A model generated the notes under the pieces. The model made no database searches, was not told the origin of the DNA, and saw nothing but the letters and a program-made list of their open reading frames with translations. Position numbers and translations under genes: made by a program. DNA of 64,000 nt from Echinococcus granulosus (Eukaryota > Platyhelminthes > Cestoda > Cyclophyllidea > Taeniidae). Positions within the stretch are counted from its first letter, which is position 1, and each line of letters begins with the position of its first letter. The stretch covers positions 212,698 through 276,697 of the forward strand of contig NW_020170396.1 in assembly GCF_000524195.1 (NCBI RefSeq), given 5' to 3'. This document shows, piece after piece, positions 38,411 through 48,502 of this stretch.

Positions 38411-41400
38411 CTATATAGGAGGAAAAATAAAACCACTTATTCAAATGCTACTTATGAATAGCAATTTAGCAATGTAGCCATTCAAATCCAGCTAAGACGA
38501 ATCACAAGCCTATGAGAGAAAGCGGTCGGTTTGCGAAAAAATTGAAGTATAGACGAGTCAACCAGGAATCTGTAGTCATGCTTGCATTTCGTCGTGGAAA
38601 GCCAAAGAATCAACGGAAGCTCACCTCCCATTTACTACTGGCACTTGGTAATGTCAAGGTAGCATCGCCTTGCACACTCAAACTTGATTTGAACAGTTTC
38701 CATACTAAACTTAGCTGACACAGCAAGAAAGGAAAGGAAGCACAACTGCACTCACTCCTCATTCACGCTGGTAATGAAATCAGCAAAGCCTTCGCTTGGA
38801 CCAGTCTTCTCTTCATAGTGAGCCAAACGAAGGATATCAAAAAGTAGTGACGTCTCCTCTTCCCCCTTTTCGGCTTTTCGTCGTTTGTGTAGACCCTCAC
38901 TGACCGCAAGAAGGTGCTTAATTAGCACCCCCACAGCCGACGCTGTGTCGACTTGGAGGGTACTACCACTAACATCACTATTACCACCGCTGCGCTTTAC
39001 AGCGTTGGCACGTTGTGAGATAGACTTCTTGAAAGGAGCTTTGGAACACTGTGGCGCCGAATTGACGCTGCTACTGTTGGCAGTTGAGCAAGAGGGAGGG
39101 GCCTTGGGACATCCAGCCATTCCAGGATTGGAGGTGATGAGACCTTCACAAAGAAGGTATCTAGAAGGCAAGAGGGGATAAGAAGGGGAGTTTGGAAAGA
39201 GACGACTTACCGCTCTGAATTGGCCGGCCGACTGGAGATGGGTTTGATGAGTTTGATGCGCTTGAAGACATGACTCATAAGCCAGATCAGGTCCACACTG
39301 AAATCGGTGAAGATGTCGAACAACTTGGTGACAAAACAACCACCTAAAAGTGAGACAAGTAGAACGTGATGAGCTCAAAGGAGCTCGAAAAACCAACTTC
39401 TATACCTCAGCATCTTCGCTTTTAAAGCAGCACTACTTACTTCACATAAGCAACTCGAGATTTTCATCCCTCGCCATTGGGATGAGGGAAAGTTTTGAAT
39501 TTCCCTCGTTACTTTGAGCATTCAAAATGGAGTTTGCGATTGCACTTTAATGCTGTTTAACACGGATTTTAACTATATCACTGCCTCATGAGAGCTGCCC
39601 CATAAAGTTAGCAATTTCGCATTTAGTTACATAGTTCAATTTAACTTATCCGTTCTAATCTTGGCTGTTCTTTTGCGGAATGAGATGCATTTGTGAAATA
39701 GTGAACTATGATGGGCAGGATTTTATACAATTTAATTCCCTTTCTAATTGGTCAATCAAAGAATGACAGCTTGTCAACATATTTTAAAGCCTAGTTCTTG
39801 TATTGGGAGATTGACATCAAAAAATCGAGCAACTTTTGCAGTGAGTCTTACTTGCTGTCTCTAACTTTCGTTATTTTTTAATCTTCGAGAAAGGCTTCAA
39901 TTTTAGGAAATGAAAACAATCTGATTTTAAGAACAAATGGTTACGCAATATTTAAGAGAGATGCTATCCCAAATTTACCTGCTTCTTTTTTAACAGCCGA
40001 TCATCGACGAAAACAAATTATGAAATAATACCAGATTGTCAAGGAAGGTCTGAAATCGAGAAATTAATCAGTTCTGAGAAGAAAATTGATTTAACTTCAC
40101 TTTCAGCTTCCAAACACTCCTGAACCTAAATGTACTTCATAAGTTTCATCGCTGCCTACTTTGACAACGCCTACCTTTAAAGTGCGTCAAAAAAAACAAA
40201 AAGTAGTAGAGGGCACAAAAGTTCAAGAATTGTGCAAAAAATGAAAAGGAGAATGTTAAAGAGGAAAATAGGGGTTAAACCCACCGGGTCGCAAAAGGGT
40301 TAGGGCGCAGAGACATTGGCAAAGGTAGATGTGTTTGGATTTCACCTCTTGTAGGTTATAGGCATCGGAAACGTCAAAGCCCTAAAAACCCAGAATAAGA
40401 AAAACATCTCAAAAATCTTGGTGTTTTACTAATCATTAAAAATGTTAGGCAAATTTAATCGGTTGTCCCTCAGAGGTAGAAAGTGCACTTTTTCACTATC
40501 TTTTTAGTTAGCTAGACAAAAATCATAGATAAGTGGAAGGCATTACAACATTACCTCAATGAATAGCCTTAGGAACTATTATTAACCAGACGACTTTAAA
40601 GTGGACCACGATTCAGTCCATCGCGTAAACAATTTGGGATGAGGGCAAGGTATTTGAATTTGTCATCACTATTCGAGGGAACAGTTGACTATCACAACGC
40701 CGATGTTTTATTGTTCTAACATAACAATTTTTAATTAATTTTAGTCGGAGGCGACAGTCATCTAACGAAAATTATTCCATATCTACTGTAAAATAAACTA
40801 GTTTGCGACACAGCTTGGTGCAACCATAGCTATCATGGGCGGACAGAAAATACACGCCACGATACTCGTGACGTGATATTCAGATAGGAAAATCGGGAGG
40901 TCAAATAACTTTGTCAAAGGGTGCTCAAAAAAAGTAACCTGCCCCATCAGCCATGACCACATGGACACCCTTGTCACCGGTGTTGTGAGCAACAAACTGG
41001 GCAAAGGAAGCCAAGTTTTCCCACTTCGTGATATCGCCATCTTTAGCGGACCCATAGAAGGGATGGAAGGTCTCAGCGGGACCTGCGACAAATTTCTCCA
41101 TTTTGAAGTCACAGGGACCAGTGAGAGTCATGCCGTAGCCGCGGATGTGTGGAAAGTGATGCGTCGGTGAGGTGGAGTTAAAGGGGTGGCCACGACGCCA
41201 CGTCAGGTACTCTGAAAATCCACCAGGACCCGCACAGATATCGGCGAAGTGGAGAATCTCCTATGAGGGGAGAAAAAATATCTCTCAAAAAGGTACAAGA
41301 CGGTGCTGTTGATAGATTAACGATGCGATAATTTGTTGATTCAACTATGTAAATCACTTCAGTCGCTGCTGATAGCATGTCACCCAGGCTACTAGCCTCC

Positions 41401-44400
41401 CAACCCTTCCGTGCGTTTGCAGCAAACTTAAACTGGCATAACTTTTTGTCCCCAAATATCACTCGAGTGTTGTGGAATCTCCAGTTTTTCGTGAGCATTG
41501 GCTACCCACTGCACACAAGGTACTTAAAAATATTCCTTAATTAATTTACTTCAGATTTCTTGTGTATAATTTGATTTAAGTGGATCCACTTTCACTGAAG
41601 TCGGTTAGGCGGCCTCAACAACTCCAGTGATCCCCCTCAGAGTTTGCCACCAGGGCAATGTCAGAGCGCATTGAAATCTACAGCGAGATGGGATTGGAGA
41701 TAGTACAATGATGTACTGCAACAACTAGAATTCTTCCAGATCCAAAGACGAGACACCTCGTGAACGAGCGCATTTCGCATTTCCTCATAATAAAAACGTC
41801 ATTGAAAAGAGAAAGATAAGGTTTTTCAAGACCTCCTCCTGATTGCACCCCTTCCTGTCACCTCATAGCCATCTTAGTAGAGAATGGTAAGATTTCCGTA
41901 CTTTCAGTCAATTTTCCACCTTTTTGACATCAATAATGTGAGTTGCCCTTACGTAAGAGATTTTAAATAATTCCATCCTCACATTGCTTCATTGCTGAAG
42001 GTGACACGGAAATTGAGCTTAGAACAATCAACAGGGTTACCGAATAAGTTTATGCAGTTCTACATGTTAAAAATTATAGAACTACGAAGAAAGTTCTTGA
42101 CACAACGTGTTTGATGAAACAAACCCTACCACAATCTGTCAGCCTTTCTCAACGCGACAAGCTCGAAAGTTCCACCATTACAACCGGTTTCGTCTCTAAA
42201 ATCTGAGAAAAAGCCCATTACCAGCTCCCCCCTGTTTATGTTCCACTTTTATTTCTCAACTATCCATTTTATTTCACAGCGCCGGAAAAAGGTGATAAGC
42301 GCAATTTGGAGAAACAATTTCAAAGGAATACAAAGGATAAGGCGGTATCTCCCATCACATCCAAAAGGGCAAACCTTCTTACGAATACTTTTTACGGGAG
42401 CAAGAAGTTGCAAGTTGTCGGATTGGTTGATTCTGACTTTTATTGAAATGGCCTTTTCCGCACACCTTCGAACACCGAATTTTGTCGATTGACCACAGTC
42501 ATAACTACTTTCCGGCCTTCAGAAAGTAAACAATAGTATCTACCACCAAACAGACAGCCGTCAGTGCTTTGGGGGTGAAGTGGTAAATTCTCAGGTATGG
42601 AATGCTGATGAATGGGTCAGTTGGAGACAAATGATGACATTTTCGACCCTTTTTCAATGTAAGGCGTAAAAAGTTCACAACGCAGGTCAGTCAGTTAATA
42701 AACATACGTTAAAGAAGTAGAGTACGAGTTGCTAGTCTTTCAAGCTCATTGTCATCTGCTTAGGGGCTTCCACCACAACTTTACTTCCTCGTTGATGGAG
42801 GCATAAACGACTACTTTCATTGCTTGCATTAGCTACTTAGGTTAGTTTCGATACGAAATTCTTCACTGTTACAAGAATAGGTACAGTTCCCCAACGCAAT
42901 GCAGCGGCATCCAGTATTTCATTATTAGAATTGCATTCTTCCATCCATCTCCGAACAGCACCTTCTGCCAATGGACCTTCATCAGGTGATGCATCCATTT
43001 CAGATGAAGCAAACGGGACTTTGGATTCGAGTTGAATGCGCACCATAAAGCAAGTTCAAACAACACCAATGATATGGAGGTTCCGAATCGAAAGTGGGAG
43101 GGTGGAACAGAACAGGGTAAGCATGCACATAAACAAGGACAGGTATTTGCAAACCTCCATGAGCTAGAGAAAGTCATTGCAAAGGGCCACACCGAAAGCA
43201 GCGAGAACTTTCCGGTTACCCGATATTAAAAAGACTGCGATGCTACAATAGTCCTGGTTATTATTCTGCACTGATCCTCCCAATCGCTGTTACTTCGCAT
43301 AGAAACTGGCTGGTTTATTTAAACACAAGACTTCTTAAAGTCATCAACAGAAGTCACCATATTTGTAGCAAGCAGGAAAAGAATGCAGAACGCATGTCGT
43401 GCTGCTGGAACCAGTACACAGAGATCGAGGGACTAGTGGCGCAGGGGAGGTAAGCATAGCTCCTAGAGCCGTTCTGAAGACCGAATCGCGAGAGATCCGG
43501 ATAGTATTTTCCAACTAATGTTAAATTTATAGCTGCTACGCAGCCCCCATCACGTTTTAGATTCAGACTCCGTAAATAGCACAAGGCCAGTCTAAAGGCT
43601 AAAAATAACGTCACAAGAACGTTAAATGAGTCAAGCTACTGAAAATGTGGTCTTGATAGCCTTGGATTACAAGTTTTCAGATAATACGATCATATTAAAT
43701 TATAAATTATCACAAAAAACATTGGTGGATGGCAAAGAAAAGAGCAAGGAAATAGTAAGTATACCTTCCAGTCAAAAACCCGATCATTCATCCTGAAATG
43801 GAACATGGTCTGTGTAATTTTCTTTCCCTTCTTGCTACTTCAAAGTTGTTATTCCCCTCACCGAGAAATCGAAGCAACGATAAGAGCGGTGGATCTTAAT
43901 GGACAAACTTACATTAGGAGGAGCCGCCTGGGAGAAGAGTCCATTGAAAAGAGCATCCATGTTAGCCATTTTCATCGCGGCTCTAGATTGAAGTGGCAGA
44001 GAATGCTTAAGATATAAACGAGAAGATTTGTTGGTCATGACAGGCGGTTTTACGTCTTGAAATAGGTAATTTTTCCCCATTATCAGTTCGTATCAAGTTG
44101 CGTTTTCACTACTTCAGAGAAATAGTATTGAACTTTGACATGGCTACTGATCAAGTAAAGTTGAGCTGGAACAGAAAGGCAAAAAATTTGACAGCTTTGG
44201 TAGATGGATTCCGATTGCACATGAACAGACCTAGCAAGTATTAGGGCATGGATCAACCTCTATTGCAAGAAATACAAAGAACTCTCCACAAAATGAACAA
44301 AGTATTACCGCAATGTTAGGATGATGGTAGGCCTAGTACATTAATACTCGAATAACCCATTAACAACACTAAATTATTTCCGAACTGCGCTTCACATATA

Positions 44401-47076
44401 CGAGGATTATCGAGGTCAAATGGAAATTTTTGGCTTTACATATGCAAAAGGGGCTGCTACTGTGACGAGTGTGCCTAAAGGCCAAATAACAACCAGTGCG
44501 TATGTCGTGGGGCAGCCCACTTCACAATTATTCGTGAACACCTACAATTTCCAAGAGTTTGGCAACCATGTTGATAAACCCTCACCTGCCGACGTTGTTC
44601 AGATAACAGTCAGACACTGGGATAAATGGCAAAGTGCAGTCGGGAGTAAAGTTGATAGTAAAAGCATTTTACATGTCTTGAATTTTGTTCTCCTCTTTTA
44701 ATAAACACAAAAGGTCGGCTGTGTCGTTTGATGAACTATTAATTTAGGGTACTGGCAGGGTGGCATAAGCAGTCAAGATGAACCAGCAGCTCACCTGTTC
44801 ATGAATATACCACTACGCACATTCTCATAGGGGTTGGAACGAATACGAGCACTGGTGATGGCATCACGACCCCGTTTATCCAGAGAGTTCTAAAACCGAT
44901 TTACATAATAAAGTTGCAATCCCAAACCACGCGTACACTGGACCAGGACCGACTCGTTGACCGGTCAGCCAACCAACCAACCTTATAGAACAGCATTTCA
45001 ATGAGCAACTCCTCCGAGCAATACCGCGTCTGCGTGTCCATCCTTTCAATAGGCGGACCGAGCGCCTGTGGAGAATCGGGCTGTAGAAGGACGGTTTGGA
45101 GGGCCTTCAACGCCGCTGCGGGCAGCTCTGCGGCGTCACTGAAGTTGGACCATCGGGACCACGGATAGACGCGATCATCGTCAGCCGACGGAGGGGGTAT
45201 CTCAGGGTCCTCCGACCAGGCGTGCGGACCCATGGGCACTTCGGACACCTCAAGTACTCGGAAGCAGAGTGATGGGGTTGCAGCTTCCGCAGCCGAGCTA
45301 GCCACCCCCAGACCTTGTCGTTTTTTTGGCACTTTCGCCTGCACGGGTTGGGTACGACCTTGACCTTGAGCACCCAAACCTTTGCCCTCTATCCAACCCA
45401 TCCTTTTCTGCAAACAAAAAAACGGAATGCTTCCGATGTAAGAAATAGGAGGACGCGATCATATTTAGTTTACGAGATAGGGACATGCATTAATAATAAT
45501 AATGGAGGTAATTGGTGAACCACTCGTCACTCTCCCCACCTTAGGTGGGGATACCCCACATTGCAGTCGTAAGAGAAAAAACAGAAATTGGAAAATTAAT
45601 GCATTCGATATTTTGCTTCCTGTTCCCCATACTGTAGGCAGAAAACCGGGGACATTTAAATTCCGTTTACTTGAAGTATTTTAATGGGCATTGATAATTC
45701 ACAATACACTCAGAGTCAAGGACAGTTCCGCTTGGCTTGTTTAAAGGGGGTTATTTTAACAAATGAAGTTAAGCAGTGAATATGTAAAAAAGATTCCAAT
45801 GGAAAACTGCTTCAGGAAACCAAAAATGCAAGATAGGCACACCGAAATGCGGTCAAGAAAACACTGTGACCAGCTCATCAACAGCAACAGTTTAGGTAAG
45901 AACAAACAAGTTAAAAGAATCACTTACCATCAAATCCCATCCCTTGGATCCTAGATGGTAGTCATCTGCCTACAGAAAAAAAGGATGAAATTCAACGTAA
46001 GGTTAATACTTAATAACAATTTTCCGACACTGCATGAGGTCATTCCATAACTAATTTTTGTAAGCAAGGTAGAAATGCTGAAATGCCACAAATAACACCG
46101 GCATCTTCTCCAGTTGGCCAGTACAGATTTTAACAATAATGTAGGTTATCTTCGATAGTATTGCGATAACAGTAACGCCCTCCTCGAGAGTTCAAGAGGA
46201 CTGAGAATGAAATGAAAATGAACCGTGAGACGATCACTTCATTTTGGCGACGAAACGACAGACATTGTTTTACTCTGTCCTGCAAAGCACTTTGTTGATA
46301 AGTCCCCAAGTAATGATTGCAATTTTTTCCAGGCATTAGGCAAATATATATGAAATAGAATAGGCAATTGGTAAGTAAAAGCGAGATGGGAATGGAGATG
46401 GCCGGGGCTGGAGTTATGTTGTCGGTCCCAAAAAGGTAGGATTCGCGGCAAGCTTGTATATTTGGGGAAGAAATCCTAGATTTCAATTTCTATTACGTTG
46501 ACGTATATCTTTACTAATAAGGGCCCCTTAAACATACCTGACCATCGTATAGTAAAAATTCAACTGCCAATTTGTATAGGAGTAAGATTTAACATGTAAA
46601 TCCTGCCAAAACTTATTAATAGCCGTGCCTCTACCAAATATCATTCACAAATTTCGGCAATGATACTTTAAGGTCAATGTTAATCAAATGTACAAATACC
46701 AGCATGGCCAGATAGTATTTTAACAGAAAAAAAGAAATACCAGCTTCCCCATGAGATCTACCAACTTAAAACCGTGACCAAACTTAATAACAGAAGAAGC
46801 AGAATTTAACGGCAATCTCGCAGCAGCATTGAACATTGTTCAAGTGGGAAAATAACAGCCGCATTAACAACCTACGAGAAAGGAAAATACATTCAAAGCG
46901 TTTTATACGATTTCGATAACTCTAATCACGTTACAGTAAAATTTTCAGCCAGTATTCGACAGTTTCAATACCAAAAAACTTAGGAAATAATTTGCACTGA
47001 GAAATGTCAACACAATTAACAGGTGGATTTAAAATACCTTCCTTTTTCGTGTGGACAAAAGATGCTCTGAGTCCAT
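35030..47076 (-). CDS. CMTR1: Cap1 mRNA 2'-O-methyltransferase CMTR1
   Basis: Methylates the 2'-O of the first transcribed nucleotide of capped mRNA, using S-adenosylmethionine, in the nucleus. Exons: 47076-47038, 45969-45928, 45407-44982, 44889-44795, 43982-43913, 41260-40943, 40381-40285, 39343-39211, 39160-38756, 38410-38296, 37688-37608, 37228-37022, 36944-36813, 36679-36594, 36516-36406, 35754-35642, 35178-35030. Phases all agree and give about 872 residues (human 835). Domains: basic N-terminus (STRKRK), G-patch at about 20-75, RFM methyltransferase with [10 protein letters not shown] (about 233-242), then a guanylyltransferase-like C-terminal domain. K205 (AAMKMANMD), D329 (MADGG) and K369 (FVTKLFD) fit the family K-D-K triad, with D-to-K spacing of 40 as in human. 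The ATG follows a TTTTTGTAG acceptor. Small exons near 46 kb or between exons 5 and 6 could be missing. Confidence 0.92.
39211..39343 (-). other. CMTR1: CMTR1 exon 8: catalytic lysine block
   Basis: Encodes [20 protein letters not shown] and [12 protein letters not shown], nearly the same as human CKTFDLFTPFSVGLV and [12 protein letters not shown]. The lysine of VTKLFD is the second catalytic lysine of the K-D-K triad. Acceptor CTTTTAG, donor GTAAGT, phases 1 and 2. Confidence 0.93.
40943..41260 (-). other. CMTR1: CMTR1 exon 6: SAM-binding core of the methyltransferase
   Basis: It begins [20 protein letters not shown], the SAM-binding motif, continues through [13 protein letters not shown], and ends at VHVVMADG with the catalytic aspartate. 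To join in frame to [16 protein letters not shown] of the next exon (matching human MADGGFSVEGQENLQE), the donor must be GCAGGT at 40942. The nearby GT (40939-40938) would put the next exon out of frame and hit a stop. Confidence 0.88.
41261..43912 (-). other. Long CMTR1 intron 5 with a repeat copy
   Basis: The longest CMTR1 intron (2.65 kb). It contains the repeat at 42860-43095. A small exon for the stretch between QAAPPN and EILHF may be hidden here, because human has about ten more residues at this point, but the flanking phases allow direct joining. Confidence 0.5.
42860..43095 (-). repeat. Decayed repeat with residual coding similarity, copy B
   Basis: Partner of 32640-32880. On the minus strand this copy keeps a longer frame with [20 protein letters not shown] and [11 protein letters not shown]; the other copy reads MDTSLGEVPLAERAIRK and SLGAAAPLRGG at the same places. 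Similarity may extend weakly upstream to about 42715 (matching about 32440). It lies inside CMTR1 intron 5. The source protein was not recognised. Confidence 0.6.
44982..45969 (-). other. CMTR1: CMTR1 exons 2-3: G-patch region
   Basis: A 42-nt exon (45969-45928) encodes [14 protein letters not shown] and splices in phase 0 to [18 protein letters not shown]. Together they form the G-patch that recruits the helicase DHX15 in animals; human reads [20 protein letters not shown]. The rest of exon 3 is a low-complexity linker and then the conserved [16 protein letters not shown] helix. The donor is GTTGGT, a weaker site. Confidence 0.88.
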
Positions 47077-47083
47077 TTCACCA

Positions 47084-47092
47084 CTACAAAAA
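47084..47092 (-). promoter_or_regulatory. Candidate trans-splice (or 5' UTR) acceptor before CMTR1
   Basis: The minus-strand sequence TTTTTGTAG is followed by TGGTGAA and the CMTR1 ATG (47076). With the GTF2H3 poly(A) signal only about 95 nt upstream and no promoter-like sequence between, it is a natural spliced-leader acceptor. A cis 5' UTR intron starting upstream is the alternative. Confidence 0.5.
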
Positions 47093-47181
47093 GATGCAAA
47101 CGACGAATGAGCTTTAAACTTGCCACTCAAATCACACACACGAGATAAAAAGAACAAGATTCTGAGACCAGAAGTACAAAT

Positions 47182-47191
47182 TTTATTTATT
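47182..47191 (-). terminator. Two overlapping AATAAA signals at the GTF2H3 stop
   Basis: On the minus strand the last codons read AAA TAA ATAAAA, giving AATAAA at 47191-47186 and again at 47187-47182. A TTTTTGTAG acceptor for the next gene lies about 100 nt further, the spacing expected between 3' processing and trans-splicing sites in operons. Confidence 0.6.
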
Positions 47192-48212
47192 TCAATTTCT
47201 CCGGCGGCAATACTGCCACAATCGGGATCTTAAAAGGTGTCTGACAAGTGGAGCAGATCGGTGTGAAGGCGCAAAAAATGGAGAGACAGACTGAGCAGAC
47301 GTAGGACAAATCTACCATCTTCCGATGACAGAAACATGCCGATCGAAAATCCACTCCCGTGGCTGCACCCCCGCCACAGTCAGGTAGAATTAATTGTGAG
47401 CGGAGACCAGCGCGAGGCAAGAAGACGGAAAGGAGGTATTGCAAAAGACCCGCGGGTCGAGGAATCCGCAAATAGATACCTCCAGTGAGGTCGGCAGCCT
47501 GTTGGAAAAGGCTGGAGTTGCTGGACTCCTGAAGAGTTGTGGAGGACTGACGCAGAGGATCGTCGGCACTGTAAGACATCCGGGTGGGTGGAATGATGCA
47601 TGCATCTATGAGGACGCCTAGCTTTTGAGCGGTGAACACGGCGTTCATGAGGCTAAGGTACTGCGCCGAATTGTCCTCTGCTGCTCGCACAACGAGAATA
47701 CGAGCGTGGAAGTTGTCAGTTAGGAGACTACTTATGTCCTCCACAGCAACGATTGCATTAGTGTTGGAAGATGCTGGGTCATTTTGAAGGGAAAGAGTGG
47801 GACGCAGCTCACGGCAACGACGGATATAGTAGCAGAGAGCATTATTGATAGCGCTGGCGAAGGAAACAGTGCAGGCCAGAGACTCGCACGAAGTTATGAG
47901 TCTTTGAACCTTCCGTCTGACTGTCTCGCCAAGAATCGTAAAGGCTTCATACTGACCATAGTAACAGGATTGTAGCTCAAGATCTTCCAGTGGGGTTAAG
48001 GAGGGCCATAAAAATTCTGTCTGCTCAGGAGTGACTCCTATGATGGCCACTTCGTTGAGGGGCGAAAGCGTGAGGTGACAGTTGACAAAAGCGAGAATAC
48101 ATTCAATGAAGGAAGGGAAAATGAGGTTTTCATGGGCGTATGTGCCCCACCATACAGGAGTCAGGTCGATAAGGACCATGAGAAGCTCGCGATTTTCGTC
48201 CCCTTGAACCAT
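47187..48212 (-). CDS. GTF2H3: TFIIH subunit p34/Tfb4
   Basis: Core subunit of transcription/repair factor TFIIH; with p44 it forms the non-enzymatic scaffold used in promoter opening and nucleotide excision repair. Intronless, 341 residues (human 308). The start matches the family: ENRELLMVLIDLTPVWWG against human LNLLVIVVDANPIWWG. A von Willebrand A-like fold follows, including SLMNAVFTAQKLGVLIDACI. The C-terminus has the cysteine-rich zinc-binding module CFCHRKMVDLSYVCSVCLS and CAFTPICSTCQTPFKIP, nearly as in human. The ATG at 48212 is two bases after the CENPX stop. No intron and no room for a separate promoter suggest co-transcription with CENPX. Confidence 0.95.
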   Translation of the reverse strand: MVQGDENRELLMVLIDLTPVWWGTYAHENLIFPSFIECILAFVNCHLTLSPLNEVAIIGVTPEQTEFLWPSLTPLEDLELQSCYYGQYEAFTILGETVRRKVQRLITSCESLACTVSFASAINNALCYYIRRCRELRPTLSLQNDPASSNTNAIVAVEDISSLLTDNFHARILVVRAAEDNSAQYLSLMNAVFTAQKLGVLIDACIIPPTRMSYSADDPLRQSSTTLQESSNSSLFQQAADLTGGIYLRIPRPAGLLQYLLSVFLPRAGLRSQLILPDCGGGAATGVDFRSACFCHRKMVDLSYVCSVCLSIFCAFTPICSTCQTPFKIPIVAVLPPEKLK

Positions 48213-48214
48213 GA

Positions 48215-48502
48215 CTAAGCAGCGAAATCAAGTGTTAACTGTATCAGAATGGATTCAAAATCCTCCAGTCTTGCTTCCTTTCGACCAGACTTTTTGGCTA
48301 AGGCGACTATCCTTTCGAAAGCTTCTGAAGGGAAAATAGTAGCTATAATTATCAACCAACCGTTAATGTATAGTTGCAGCAACTCAACACTTAGGTGGGT
48401 GGCTTTCTTTGAGACTAGAGACAAGTTAGGCCAAATTCAAAACAAACATTTTGTCTTTTGTTCAACAAGTAGACTTCGGAGTAAAGCAGGCGAAATTTTG
48501 TC
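48215..48502 (-). CDS. CENPX: Histone-fold protein CENP-X/MHF2
   Basis: Small histone-fold protein that pairs with CENP-S (MHF1), acting in the CENP-T-W-S-X kinetochore module and with FANCM in DNA repair. Three exons, 48502-48448, 48414-48361 and 48324-48215, are separated by introns of 33 and 36 nt. Spliced, they give 72 residues. Removing the 36-nt intron gives VELLQLYINEAFERIV, then LEDFESILIQLTLDF, which aligns without gaps to human MVELLKVFVVEAAVRGV and VDQLEKVLPQLLLDF. Removing the 33-nt intron gives KTKFSKKATHLSVELL against human KTKVSGDALQLMVELL. The 5' exon follows a TTTCAG acceptor and has no in-frame ATG; the frame begins DKISPALLRSLL. The start codon must come from an upstream exon or from a spliced leader. 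Confidence 0.85.
48325..48447 (-). other. CENPX minimal introns (33 and 36 nt)
   Basis: Intron 1 is 48447-48415 (GTTTGT to TCTCTAG) and intron 2 is 48360-48325 (GTTGGT to CCCTTCAG). Both start GT and end AG. The 36-nt one is a multiple of three without a stop, so retention would insert 12 hydrophobic residues into the middle of the histone fold. Introns of this size are known from tapeworm genes. Confidence 0.75.

Noticed and set aside
44420..44701. 93-codon plus-strand frame inside a CMTR1 intron
   Set aside because: No recognisable domain, no splice or promoter support, and opposite to the host gene. Could be chance.
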